This document shows positions 27,150 to 36,309 of a stretch of DNA of 64,000 nt, one piece after another (within the stretch, counting starts at the first letter, position 1; every line of letters begins with the position of its first letter). The translations under genes were made by a program, and so were the position numbers. This DNA is from Blattabacterium cuenoti (lineage in GTDB: Bacteria; Bacteroidota; Bacteroidia; Flavobacteriales; Blattabacteriaceae): contig NZ_CP059203.1 in the NCBI RefSeq assembly GCF_014251955.1, forward strand, positions 180,789-244,788. The letters are read 5' to 3'. Below the pieces are notes generated by a model that worked only from the letters and a program-made list of their open reading frames with translations, did not search any database and had not been told where the DNA came from.

Positions 27150-29819
27150 CTATTGATTTGATTTATTCTTAAACTTAAAATGTTCTTTAAGAATAGCTAT
27201 TTTTTTTAATGTATCATTTTCTTTCTTTTTTTCTTTTAAAAGAATTTGTTTTGGAACAGATGTTACATATTTTTCATTAGATAAATTTTTACGTATCATT
27301 GATAATAAATTGGAAAAATATTGAATTTTCTTTTCAATTTGAATCAAATCTATTTGATTAGATTGATCATTAAAATTATCCTTATTTTCTAATTCTAAAA
27401 AATATCTTTCTTCCCCTAAAAGGAAGGAAAAAAATTGTATTTTTTCAGGTTTTTTTAAAACAGGAATAATTTTAGATAAGTTTGCTAACTTTAAAATGAT
27501 TGAATCACATTTTTTTTTATTTTTGCTGTTTCTTATTGAGAATAACACAAGTTTTTTTTTATAAGGAATCTTTCTTATATTTCTGATATGACGGATTTGA
27601 GACACAATTTGTGTAGCTTTTTCAAAAGAAACTAATATATCATGATTATAGGATTTTTTTTCAGGCCAAGGAGAAATAATTAATGCTTCTTTTAAAGTTC
27701 TTTTTTTAAGAAGATTCCAAATTTTTTCTGAAATAAAAGGCATATAAGGATGCAATAATTTTAACACATTTTCAAAACATTTAACAGTATTTAAATACAC
27801 GATTTTGGATATTCTATTATCAGAAGGTTTAATAATTTCAAGAAAATAAGAACAAAAATCATTCCAAATAAATTTATATAAAATCATTAACGATTCATCC
27901 AATTTATATTCTTGAAAATATTTTTCTAAAATTTCTAAAACATAATAAAAACGATTTTCAAACCATGTGAAAGCAATCTTAGATGATACAGAAATATTTT
28001 TTTTATTTTTTGATCCTATTTTCCAACTTTGAATTAAACGAAAAGCATTCCATATTTTGTTAGAAAAATTTCTTCCTTGTAAACATATTTTTTCTTCAAA
28101 ATGAAAATCTTTTCCTGCACTAGTTCTAAACATAATTCCCATACGCACAGCATCTGCTCCATATTTTTCAATCAAATTCATAGGATTGGGAGAATTGTTT
28201 AATGATTTAGATATTTTTCTATTTTTAGAATCTCTCACTATTCCAGTAAAATAAACATTTTTAAATGGTCTTTTTTTTTGAAAAAAAAATCCTGCCATAA
28301 TCATACGTGATACCCAAAAAAATAAAATATCCGAACCTGTAATTAAATCCTCAGTAGGATAATAATAAGAGATTTCATGATTATTAGGATGATGAATTCC
28401 GTCAAATACAGATATAGGCAAAATCCAAGAAGAAAACCAAGTATCTAAAACATCTGTTTCCATCCAAATTTGATCATATCTCAATTTTTGATTTTTGCTT
28501 TTATTTCTGGCTTTTTTTAATGCTTTTTCCAAATTTTCTGCTACAACAAAATCATCATTATGTTTTCCATAATAATAAACAGGAATACGATGTCCCCACC
28601 ATAATTGTCTAGATATATTCCAGTCACGAATTTGATCCATCCATTGAAAATAAATCTTTTCAAATTTATTTGGATGAAATTTAATTTCCCCATTTTTGAC
28701 TGCTTGTATAGCGGGAATAGATATTTTTTTCATTTTTAAAAACCATTGAAGAGATAATTTTTGTTCTACTATAGATTGAGTTCTTTCTGAAAAACCTATT
28801 TTATGATTATAATTTTCTTCTATATTAACTATAGTTTTCAACTGACATAATTCTTTAATGATTTTATTTCTAACTTCAAAACGATCTATTCCTTTGTAAT
28901 GAAGTCCTTTTTCATTGAGAGTCGCATCTTCATTAAAAATATCTATAATCTCTAAGTGGTATTTATCCGCAATATTTTTATCATTGATATCATGGGCTGG
29001 AGTTATTTTTAAACATCCCGTTCCAAAATTTGGATCTACGGATAAATCTTGAATAATAGGAATTTCTCTGTTTATTATTGGAACTATAACCTTTTTTTTT
29101 CTTAAATGAAAATAACGGATATCATTTGGATGAAAACAAACAGCAGTATCTCCAAATATTGTTTCAGGACGAGTTGTAGCAACAGTTACATAATTTTTTT
29201 CTCCTTTTATTGGATATTTTATATAATAAAGTTTTCCTATTTGTTCTTTATAGATCACTTCTTCATCAGAAAGAGTAGTTCTGGCTTCCGGATCCCAATT
29301 AACTATATGATAACCTCTATATATATATCCTTTTTCATATAAATCTATAAAAATTTTTGTAATAGATTGAGATAAATTTTTATTCATAGTAAATTGAGTT
29401 CTATTCCAATCACAAGAACATCCTAATTTTCTTAATTGATTAAAAATAATATTTTGATGTTTTTTAGACCATTCTAAAACATGAGACAAAAATTTATCTC
29501 TTCCTATAAGAATTTTAGATAAACCTTTTTTTTTTAATAAGTTAACAACTTTTGCTTCTGTAGCAATAGAAGCATGATCCGTTCCAGGAATCCAACAGGA
29601 ATTGTACCCTTTCATTCTAGCATATCTAACCAATATATCTTGTATAGTGTTATTCAAAATATGTCCTATATGAAGTATTCCAGTAATATTGGGTGGAGGC
29701 ATCAAAATTGTATACGGGGGCCTATTGTCTGGATAAGAAGCAAAATGATTCCCCTTCATCCAATGATGGTATATTTTTTCTTCTACAGACTTAGGATCAT
29801 ATTTAATAGAAATATCCAT
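27150..29819 (-). CDS. valS: Valyl-tRNA synthetase
   Basis: This class I synthetase charges tRNA-Val. The HIGH box is intact (ILHIGHILN, H50-H53), the CP1 editing domain follows (TTRPETIFGDTAVCF, GTGCLKITPAHDIND), and the KMSKS loop reads KISKS (DSKNRKISKSLNN, about 560). The C-terminal tRNA-binding coiled coil is retained. The start is set at the ATG at 29819 (MDISIKYDPKSVEEKI). An ATG 45 nt upstream would overlap the divergent folA start and adds a non-conserved hydrophobic tail. The length is then 889 residues. It converges with the TPM-domain gene across 11 nt. Unlike ThrRS here, its editing domain is kept. Confidence 0.96.
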   Translation of the reverse strand: MDISIKYDPKSVEEKIYHHWMKGNHFASYPDNRPPYTILMPPPNITGILHIGHILNNTIQDILVRYARMKGYNSCWIPGTDHASIATEAKVVNLLKKKGLSKILIGRDKFLSHVLEWSKKHQNIIFNQLRKLGCSCDWNRTQFTMNKNLSQSITKIFIDLYEKGYIYRGYHIVNWDPEARTTLSDEEVIYKEQIGKLYYIKYPIKGEKNYVTVATTRPETIFGDTAVCFHPNDIRYFHLRKKKVIVPIINREIPIIQDLSVDPNFGTGCLKITPAHDINDKNIADKYHLEIIDIFNEDATLNEKGLHYKGIDRFEVRNKIIKELCQLKTIVNIEENYNHKIGFSERTQSIVEQKLSLQWFLKMKKISIPAIQAVKNGEIKFHPNKFEKIYFQWMDQIRDWNISRQLWWGHRIPVYYYGKHNDDFVVAENLEKALKKARNKSKNQKLRYDQIWMETDVLDTWFSSWILPISVFDGIHHPNNHEISYYYPTEDLITGSDILFFWVSRMIMAGFFFQKKRPFKNVYFTGIVRDSKNRKISKSLNNSPNPMNLIEKYGADAVRMGIMFRTSAGKDFHFEEKICLQGRNFSNKIWNAFRLIQSWKIGSKNKKNISVSSKIAFTWFENRFYYVLEILEKYFQEYKLDESLMILYKFIWNDFCSYFLEIIKPSDNRISKIVYLNTVKCFENVLKLLHPYMPFISEKIWNLLKKRTLKEALIISPWPEKKSYNHDILVSFEKATQIVSQIRHIRNIRKIPYKKKLVLFSIRNSKNKKKCDSIILKLANLSKIIPVLKKPEKIQFFSFLLGEERYFLELENKDNFNDQSNQIDLIQIEKKIQYFSNLLSMIRKNLSNEKYVTSVPKQILLKEKKKENDTLKKIAILKEHFKFKNKSNQ

Positions 29820-29857
29820 AAATTGCTTTTTTTTTAAAAAAAATTGAAATATTAATA

Positions 29858-30394
29858 ATGACAATTATTCTAATTGCCTCTGTTTCTAAAAATGGATTTA
29901 TAGGAAAAAACAATAAACTAATGTGGCATTTACCTAATGATTTAAAACGTTTTAAAAAACTCACTCTTGGAGAAGTCGTTCTTATGGGACGAAAAACTTT
30001 TGAATCCATTGGAAAAATTCTTCCAAAAAGAAAAAATATTATTTTAACAAAAAAAAACATCCATTTTTTATCCAATCATAATATAATAAAAAATAACAGG
30101 AATAGTGTTAAAATCTTTTCTTCTTTAAAAGAAATATATCATTATTTAACTTATTATAAAAAAATATTCGTTATAGGAGGAGAGAAAATCTATAATTCGA
30201 CAATAAAAAAAGCAAATATTATAGAATTAACTATTGTTCATGAGAAATTTTATGGAGATGCAAGATTCCCAAAAATAGATTTAAAAAAGTGGAAAAAAAT
30301 ATATGAATTTTCTTATGAAAAAGACAAACATCATTTGTATGACTATAGTTTTATCAGATATGAAAGAAAAAATACTTCATTCTCTTCTATCTAA
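29858..30394 (+). CDS. folA: Dihydrofolate reductase
   Basis: FolA reduces dihydrofolate to tetrahydrofolate with NADPH. Typical marks are IASVSKNGFIGKNNKLMWHLPNDL (active-site tryptophan and aspartate in W-H-L-P-N-D), MGRKTFESIGKILPKRKNI, and FVIGGEKIY for NADPH binding. The length is 178 residues. It is divergent from valS with only 38 nt between starts. Its last 18 nt overlap the convergent DUF151 gene. With folD (36306) and metF (33192) it shows an active one-carbon pathway. Confidence 0.96.
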   Translation: MTIILIASVSKNGFIGKNNKLMWHLPNDLKRFKKLTLGEVVLMGRKTFESIGKILPKRKNIILTKKNIHFLSNHNIIKNNRNSVKIFSSLKEIYHYLTYYKKIFVIGGEKIYNSTIKKANIIELTIVHEKFYGDARFPKIDLKKWKKIYEFSYEKDKHHLYDYSFIRYERKNTSFSSI

Positions 30395-31039
30395 TTCTTT
30401 CTTAATACGTGCTGCAAGTTCATAACATTCATTCACTACTGCATGATTTAATAAAGCATTAAGATCTTTTTCAGTCATTTTTTCTAAATCTTGTTGAGTT
30501 TTTTCTTGAAAGAAAATAGGAATAGTATTTTCATCAACACCTCCTTCATAATTCTCACTATCTTCTTTATCTTTATCAATAGGAAATCCATTTTCAAAAT
30601 AGATACCCGCTTTATCAAAGATTTCTTTTGTAGTATAAATAGGAGCTTGAAATCTAACAGCTAAAGCTACTGCATCTGATGTTTTTGAATCAATTTTATG
30701 TTCTTTTTTATTTTTTTCATTATCTTTATTATTATCTCTATCTTCTCCTTCAAATAAAATATAAGAAAAAAATATTCCATTTACTAATTTATAAATTACA
30801 ACTGCTTTTAACTTAATATGAAATATTTTTGCAAAAGTAAGAAATAAATCATGAGTAAAAGATCTGGAAGGATCCCTTTTCCCCAAAGCAGAAGCAATGG
30901 ATTGAGCTTGTAAACTTTCTATAATAATGGGAAGTTTTATTTTTCCAGACTCCTCTTCTTCCAGTAATAAAACATATATCCCAGATTGTATTTGACTTAA
31001 GGAGATTCCACGTATAACTAATCTGATAAGTTGTTCCAT
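30377..31039 (-). CDS. Bifunctional nuclease family protein (DUF151) with C-terminal UVR motif
   Basis: The N-terminal about 150 residues form a DUF151/BFN domain: LVIRGISLSQIQSGIYVLLL, IPIIIESLQAQSIA, THDLFLTFAKIF and SDAVALAVRFQAPIY. The acidic loop near residues 95-115 is specific to this protein. The last about 35 residues look like a UVR helical hairpin (LNALLNHAVVNECYELAARI), as in UvrB/UvrC. Plant and bacterial members have been reported as nucleases, but the role in bacteria is not well defined. It overlaps folA by 18 nt at its 3' end. Confidence 0.88.
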   Translation of the reverse strand: MEQLIRLVIRGISLSQIQSGIYVLLLEEEESGKIKLPIIIESLQAQSIASALGKRDPSRSFTHDLFLTFAKIFHIKLKAVVIYKLVNGIFFSYILFEGEDRDNNKDNEKNKKEHKIDSKTSDAVALAVRFQAPIYTTKEIFDKAGIYFENGFPIDKDKEDSENYEGGVDENTIPIFFQEKTQQDLEKMTEKDLNALLNHAVVNECYELAARIKKELDRRE

Positions 31040-31322
31040 AGAAAAAAATATATAAAAAAATATTGATTAAAGTAAAGATACTAAATTTGAAAGTAATTTT
31101 TTGTTTTTTTATTCTAATTTTAATTCACGAATTAATAAATAATACTAAAGAAGAAAATAGAAAAAAAATATAAATTTTTTTTTCAAAAAATTGTCGTTAT
31201 ATGGAATATTTTTTTTTATATATTTATAATGTAAAGTGAGTGAAAATGAGAATGAAAATAAATATCCCTCTATTTTTATTTATTTACTTTATTCCGAGTG
31301 TAACTTAAAATTAATTATTATT

Positions 31323-32048
31323 ATGAATACTAATAAATTTCTAATTCCAACAATTTTTTCTTTAACGTTCGTATTTTTTCTTCTATCCTGTAATGATGAA
31401 GAAATATCTTCTTCTACTTCTACTACTACTATTCCTGATACTCCTAATTCCAACATTCTTTCTAAGGAAAATCTAGATTCTCAATTTCCAAATTCTTATC
31501 CTTTTCCTCTTCCTCCTCATTATCCTATTACAGAAAATTTTAATTACTACAATCCTAATCAGGAAGAAAAAAAAGATCCTATTCTAACGACTAAAGATAT
31601 TTCAGAGATTGATCCTGAAGTTTTATCTAAAAAAATAAAAGAAACAGGAGAGAAAATAGAAAAATTAGAAAAAGAGAGCGAATATCATCATAATGAATAT
31701 TATGATATGGTAAAAGTTCAAAAAAAAATCTTGAGTAAGATAAAAAAAAATAAAATGCTGATGAGATCTTCTCCTGTTGGTTCAAAAGAAAAATTGGAAG
31801 CTAAGAAAGAATTTGAAAATCATAAAAAATTGGGAAAAGAAAGATTAAAAAAACTTAGAGAAAAAAATAATTTTTTGAATCAAATTATCAATACTATATC
31901 AAATACAAAAAACGAACAATTAAATCTTAAAAAAATACAAGAAAAATTATTGCAAAATCAAAAAAAAACAAAAAATACTACTGATATAGATAAAAATCCT
32001 TCTTCTTCTACTACGGAAGAAAAAACAACCATCACACAACAACAATAA
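31323..32048 (+). CDS. Putative lipoprotein with coiled-coil region, unknown function
   Basis: I do not recognize this protein. The ATG at 31323 gives a lipoprotein signal sequence: MNTNKFLIPTIFSL, then FFLLSC with the lipidated cysteine at residue 23. A longer upstream reading frame (from 31236) has no family support. A Ser/Thr/Pro-rich spacer (about 25-75) is followed by a charged coiled-coil region with many K and E (about 95-215), then a Thr/Gln-rich end. An envelope anchor or structural role is possible but unproven. It ends 60 nt before a terminator-like hairpin and precedes pdhB. Confidence 0.7.
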   Translation: MNTNKFLIPTIFSLTFVFFLLSCNDEEISSSTSTTTIPDTPNSNILSKENLDSQFPNSYPFPLPPHYPITENFNYYNPNQEEKKDPILTTKDISEIDPEVLSKKIKETGEKIEKLEKESEYHHNEYYDMVKVQKKILSKIKKNKMLMRSSPVGSKEKLEAKKEFENHKKLGKERLKKLREKNNFLNQIINTISNTKNEQLNLKKIQEKLLQNQKKTKNTTDIDKNPSSSTTEEKTTITQQQ

Positions 32049-32107
32049 CAACAGAAGAAAAAGAAAAAAACAAACGATAAACAATAAATAATTGTTTGAA
32101 TTTCGAT

Positions 32108-32160
32108 ACGGAAAGGAAAATTTCATTCCCTTTCCGTTATTGATTTTATTGTTTTTTATG
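32108..32160 (+). terminator. Terminator-like hairpin after the lipoprotein gene
   Basis: ACGGAAAGG (32108-32116) pairs perfectly with CCTTTCCGT (32129-32137) around a 12-nt loop, and a T-rich tail follows to about 32160. This is the most GC-rich hairpin in the area and lies between the lipoprotein and pdhB, so it likely ends the lipoprotein transcript. Confidence 0.6.
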
Positions 32161-32184
32161 TTTGTTTATAAAATATAAATTTTT

Positions 32185-33165
32185 ATGAAAAAGATGACCT
32201 TTCGGGAAGTAATCGCTGAAGCGATGAGCGAAGAGATGAGAAGAGATAATTCTGTATATCTCATGGGAGAAGAAGTGGCTCAATATAATGGGGCTTATAA
32301 AGCCTCTAAAGGAATGCTAGATGAATTTGGACCAAAAAGAGTGATTGACACTCCTATATCAGAATTAGGATTCTCTGGAATAGGAGTAGGTTCTGCCATG
32401 AATGGATGTAGACCTATTATTGAATTTATGACGTTTAATTTTTCTTTGGTAGCAATGGATCAGATTATTAATAACGCGGCGAAAATACGTTATATGAGTG
32501 GAGGACAATGGAATATTCCTATTGTTTTTAGAGGACCAACTGGTTTTGCTGGTCAATTAGGGGCGACACATTCTCAATCTTTTGAAAGTTGGTATGCAAG
32601 TTGTCCCGGATTAAAAGTCGTCATTCCATGTAATCCATATGACGCAAAAGGACTTTTAAAATCTGCAATAAGAGATAATAATCCCGTAATTTTTATGGAA
32701 TCTGAACAAATGTATGGAGATAAAATGATGATTCCAGAAGAAGAATATATTCTTCCTATTGGAAAATCAGATATAAAAAAAGAAGGAACTGATATAAGTT
32801 TAGTTTCTTTTGGGAAAATAATGAAAATGGCTTTAAATATAGCAAAAAAACTAGATAAAGAAAATATCAGTGTAGAAGTAATAGATATTCAAACTATTCG
32901 TCCATTAGATTACGAATCTATCCTTTTTTCTGTGAAAAAGACTAATCGTTTAGTGATTTTAGAAGAATCATGGCCATTTTCTTCAATAGCATCTGAAGTT
33001 ACGTATGTAATACAAAAAAAAGCATTTGATTATTTAGATGCTCCCATTAATAGAATCACGATTCTTGATACTCCTGCTCCTTACGCTCCCAATTTAATTC
33101 AAGCTTGGTTTCCCAATGAAGAAAAAATAATAAAATCTATCAAAGAAACTCTTTATTATACATAA
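32185..33165 (+). CDS. pdhB: Pyruvate dehydrogenase E1 component, beta subunit
   Basis: PdhB forms the thiamine-diphosphate-dependent E1 with PdhA. The N terminus MTFREVIAEAMSEEMRRD, the ThDP-binding VYLMGEEVAQYNGAYK with its glutamate, DTPISELGFSGIGVGSAMNG and GPTGFAGQLGATHSQSFE are diagnostic of the alpha2beta2-type PDH beta subunit. The C-terminal transketolase domain with DTPAPYAPNL is complete. The length of 326 residues is normal. No pdhA or E2/E3 gene lies nearby, so the complex is split across the chromosome. It is distinct from the fused E1 at 22561-25023 and implies two 2-oxoacid dehydrogenase systems. Confidence 0.95.
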   Translation: MKKMTFREVIAEAMSEEMRRDNSVYLMGEEVAQYNGAYKASKGMLDEFGPKRVIDTPISELGFSGIGVGSAMNGCRPIIEFMTFNFSLVAMDQIINNAAKIRYMSGGQWNIPIVFRGPTGFAGQLGATHSQSFESWYASCPGLKVVIPCNPYDAKGLLKSAIRDNNPVIFMESEQMYGDKMMIPEEEYILPIGKSDIKKEGTDISLVSFGKIMKMALNIAKKLDKENISVEVIDIQTIRPLDYESILFSVKKTNRLVILEESWPFSSIASEVTYVIQKKAFDYLDAPINRITILDTPAPYAPNLIQAWFPNEEKIIKSIKETLYYT

Positions 33166-33191
33166 TTTTTATGGTTATGTCTTATTATTAA

Positions 33192-34151
33192 TTAATAAAT
33201 AGCTTGAACTATTTTATAAATATTTTCTGGTTTATCCATTGTATAATAATGAATCACTTCTATTCCAGAATTTTTTAACTCTTTAGATTGATGTATAGCC
33301 CATTCTATTCCAATAGAAGAAACTATTTTTTTATCTTGAGCTTTTTCAATTTCTTTTACCAACTCATTGGGAATATTTAAATAAAAACGAGAAGGAAGAC
33401 TATTCAACTGTTTTTTAGAAGAAATAGGTTTAATTCCAGGAATTATAGGAACAGATATTCCTTCTGATCTACATTTTTTAACAAAAGAAAAAAATTTTTT
33501 ATTATCGAAAAACATTTGAGTGACAATATAATTAGCACCTGCTTCTATTTTTTTTTTCAAAAAAAATAGATCACTTTCAATATTTGGAGCTTCCAAATGT
33601 TTTTCAGGATATCCAGCGACTCCAATACAAAAATCAAATAATGTCGTATTTTTTCGTTCGAAAGTTTTATCAAGATACTTTCCTCTATTCAAATTTTTAA
33701 CTTGTTTTACCAGTTCTACTGCATATTGATGTCCATCTTTTTTAGCAAAAAAACTTTTTTCAGATTTTAGAGGGTCTCCTCTAAGAACCAGCACATTATC
33801 TATTCCTAAAAAATTTAGATCTATTAAAGCGTTTTCCGTCATTTGTCTATTAAAACCACCACAAATAAGATGTGGAACCGCATCTATTCCGTATTTATTC
33901 ATAATTGCAGAACAAATTCCTACAGTTCCTGGACGTTTTGAAATAGTTCTTTTTTGTAAAAGTCCATTTTCTTTTTCTACATAAATAAATTCTTCACGAT
34001 GATATGTCACATCAATGAAAGGAGGATTGAATTCCATTAAAGGATCCAAAGTATAAAAAATATCTTTAATATCATGTCCTCTTAAAGGAGGTAAAATTTC
34101 AAAAGAAAACAAACTTTTTTTAGCTTTAGCTATATGATCAATTACTTTCAT
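33192..34151 (-). CDS. metF: Methylenetetrahydrofolate reductase
   Basis: MetF reduces 5,10-methylene-THF to 5-methyl-THF, the methyl donor for methionine synthesis. It is a FAD TIM-barrel enzyme. FSFEILPPLRG carries the catalytic glutamate, and PFIDVTYHREE, ALRGD-like VLRGDPLKSE, and GIKPISSKKQL are conserved. I start it at the ATG at 34151 (MKVIDHIAKAKK), the flavobacterial N terminus. The TTG-type extension to 34196 would overlap the serS stop and is not conserved. The length is 319 residues. It follows serS on the same strand with a 28-nt gap. Confidence 0.94.
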   Translation of the reverse strand: MKVIDHIAKAKKSLFSFEILPPLRGHDIKDIFYTLDPLMEFNPPFIDVTYHREEFIYVEKENGLLQKRTISKRPGTVGICSAIMNKYGIDAVPHLICGGFNRQMTENALIDLNFLGIDNVLVLRGDPLKSEKSFFAKKDGHQYAVELVKQVKNLNRGKYLDKTFERKNTTLFDFCIGVAGYPEKHLEAPNIESDLFFLKKKIEAGANYIVTQMFFDNKKFFSFVKKCRSEGISVPIIPGIKPISSKKQLNSLPSRFYLNIPNELVKEIEKAQDKKIVSSIGIEWAIHQSKELKNSGIEVIHYYTMDKPENIYKIVQAIY

Positions 34152-34179
34152 CTCAAAAACTACTTTAGTTATTTTTAAT

Positions 34180-35451
34180 TTATTTGATATAATCAAATCC
34201 TGTATAAGGAATTAAAACTTTTGGAATGTTAATTTGATTTTTTGTTTGATTATTTTCTAATAAAGCGGCCATAATACGCGGTAAAGCTAGAGCGCTTCCA
34301 TTTAAAGTATGACATAAATCGATTTCCCCTGTCATAGTTTTATATCGAAGATGTAATCTATTTGATTGAAAATTAGTACAGTTTGAAACTGAACTCACTT
34401 CTAACCACTTTTTTTGTCCTATAGAATAAACTTCAAAATCATAAGTCATTGCAGAAGAAAACCCCAGATCTGTTCCACTTAAACGAATAAGTCTAAACGG
34501 AAATTCTAAAGATCTTAAAATTTTTTTAATATGCGAAATCATTTCATCTAAATAATAGTAAGAAGTATCAGGTGTAGTGATTTGAATAATTTCAACTTTT
34601 TCAAATTGATGCAATCTATTTATACCTCGTACTTTAGATCCATAAGATCCGGATTCTCTTCTAAAACAAGAAGTATAAGTTGTTGCTCTAACAGGGAGAT
34701 CTTTATACGTAAAAAGATTATCTCTAAAACAATTCATAAGAGGAACTTCTCCAGTTGGAAGAAGATAAAGATTATCTTTTTCTATAAAATACATTTGATC
34801 TTCTTTATCTGGTATTTGTCCAGTAGCATATACAGACATTTCATTAATAAGATAAGGTAAACTATACTCTAGATACGAAGCACGTATATTTTGATCTAAA
34901 AAATATTGAATTAAACTTCTTTGCAATTTAGCGACTTTTCCAAGATAAACGGAAAATCCAGATCTACATATTTTTGTTCCTAAATCTGAACTAAATAAAT
35001 GAAATTTTTTGGATAACTCCCAATGAGGAAGAGCTTCTTCAATGGTTTTTGTTGTTGTCCTATTATTAGGACTCCAAACAGCATCTTCTGTATTTTTCTC
35101 TTTGATTTTTTCGTCAGGAATATTAGGTATTTGATTTAGTTTTTCTTCCAAATTTTGAACAATATTTTTGAATTCTATATTTAAATCTTTTTTTTTCTTT
35201 TTAAAAAAAATAGATTCCTCTTTCAAAGAATTGATTTGTAAAGAATTCCCTCTTTTAAGAATAAGATGACTTATTTTTTTAGAGATCAGATTTTCTTTTT
35301 CTGATATTTTATTCAGAATATATTGTACTTTCTTTTTTTTTTGATCTAAAATTAATATTTCATCTATCAGATGAATTTTATGAAATTTTCGTTTACTTAA
35401 TCCGAATAAAACTTTTTTTCTATTTTTTCTTATAAAAGATGTTCGAAGCAT
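34180..35451 (-). CDS. serS: Seryl-tRNA synthetase
   Basis: This class II synthetase charges tRNA-Ser. The N-terminal long coiled-coil arm that grips the tRNA variable arm spans about residues 30-105 and is lysine-rich. The catalytic core shows motif 2 (TSCFRRESGSYG) and motif 3 (NGSALALPRIMAALLENNQ). Also present are TGQIPDKEDQMYFIE and LPTGEVPLMN. The length of 423 residues is normal. It is divergent from rsmA over 78 nt that hold an inverted repeat and a candidate promoter, and it precedes metF. Confidence 0.97.
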   Translation of the reverse strand: MLRTSFIRKNRKKVLFGLSKRKFHKIHLIDEILILDQKKKKVQYILNKISEKENLISKKISHLILKRGNSLQINSLKEESIFFKKKKKDLNIEFKNIVQNLEEKLNQIPNIPDEKIKEKNTEDAVWSPNNRTTTKTIEEALPHWELSKKFHLFSSDLGTKICRSGFSVYLGKVAKLQRSLIQYFLDQNIRASYLEYSLPYLINEMSVYATGQIPDKEDQMYFIEKDNLYLLPTGEVPLMNCFRDNLFTYKDLPVRATTYTSCFRRESGSYGSKVRGINRLHQFEKVEIIQITTPDTSYYYLDEMISHIKKILRSLEFPFRLIRLSGTDLGFSSAMTYDFEVYSIGQKKWLEVSSVSNCTNFQSNRLHLRYKTMTGEIDLCHTLNGSALALPRIMAALLENNQTKNQINIPKVLIPYTGFDYIK

Positions 35452-35496
35452 ATCAGCATAATAAAGAATTCAAATCATATTATCATATTTACAAAA

Positions 35497-35527
35497 TACA
35501 AATATTATATTATTTTTTATATTTGTA
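35497..35527. promoter_or_regulatory. Inverted repeat overlapping the rsmA promoter box
   Basis: TACAAATAT (35497-35505) and ATATTTGTA (35519-35527) are a perfect 9-bp inverted repeat with a 13-nt centre. The right arm contains TATATTTG (35518-35525), an exact plus-strand TAnnTTTG box only 4 nt from the rsmA ATG. This implies a nearly leaderless rsmA mRNA if used. The left arm is a near-match for a minus-strand box for serS. Confidence 0.4.
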
Positions 35528-35529
35528 AA

Positions 35530-36309
35530 ATGCGAAGGTGTTTCTATAATAGAAAAAAATTAGATCAACATTTTTTGAAAGATAAAAATATAGCTGAAAA
35601 AATTGTCAAAAATCTTTCTTTTCAGAACTATAATACAGTTGTTGAAATAGGACCAGGATTAGGAATCCTAACTAATTATTTGCTAAATGTATGTTCTAGG
35701 GTTTTTTTAATAGAAATTGATGAAGAATTAATCTTTTTTTTAAAAAAAAATTTTTCCATTTCCAATCATCAAATAATACATAAAGATTTTTTAAAATGGA
35801 ATCCTGAAGAAATTAAACTTAAAAATTTCGCATTAATTGGAAATTTTCCTTATAGCATTTCTTCTCAGATATTGTTTCATATATTGAAATATAATCAATA
35901 TATTCCAGAATGTATTGGAATGTTTCAAAAAGAAGTAGCAGAACGTATAATTTCTCATGAAGGGAAAAAAACTTATGGAATTTTATCCGTTCTTGTACAA
36001 ACATTTTACGATGTAAAATATCTTTTTACTGTTAAAAAACATGTTTTTTTTCCTGTTCCCAATGTACAATCAGGAGTTATTATCCTAAAAAGGAAAGAAA
36101 AAAAAATAGAGATTTGCAATAAAGATCTTTTATTCAAATGTGTAAAAATGGCCTTTAATCAAAGAAGAAAAATATTGAAAAATTCTCTAGAATTTTTTAT
36201 AAAAAAAATACCAGATTTTTATAATCTTCCATTTTTGAACAAAAGAGCAGAACAATTATCCGTAAGAGAATTTCTTCAATTAACCAATGAAATAGAAATT
36301 AGAAAATGA
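35530..36309 (+). CDS. rsmA: 16S rRNA (adenine1518/1519-N6)-dimethyltransferase
   Basis: RsmA (KsgA) dimethylates two adjacent adenines near the 3' end of 16S rRNA late in 30S assembly. The family N terminus KKLDQHFLKDKNIAEKIV is present. The SAM-binding VEIGPGLGILTNYLL follows near residue 37, then the catalytic NFPYSISSQILFHIL (NLPY replaced by NFPY) near 102. The C-terminal helical domain ends with RAEQLSVREFLQL. The length is 259 residues. Its stop overlaps the folD start in an ATGA arrangement, so the two are translationally linked. Confidence 0.97.
   Translation: MRRCFYNRKKLDQHFLKDKNIAEKIVKNLSFQNYNTVVEIGPGLGILTNYLLNVCSRVFLIEIDEELIFFLKKNFSISNHQIIHKDFLKWNPEEIKLKNFALIGNFPYSISSQILFHILKYNQYIPECIGMFQKEVAERIISHEGKKTYGILSVLVQTFYDVKYLFTVKKHVFFPVPNVQSGVIILKRKEKKIEICNKDLLFKCVKMAFNQRRKILKNSLEFFIKKIPDFYNLPFLNKRAEQLSVREFLQLTNEIEIRK

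Noticed and set aside
31246-31308. 20-codon frame MRMKINIPLFLFIYFIPSVT upstream of the lipoprotein gene
   Set aside because: It looks signal-like, but AT-rich DNA gives many such hydrophobic frames, it has no family match that I know, and no ribosome-binding evidence.
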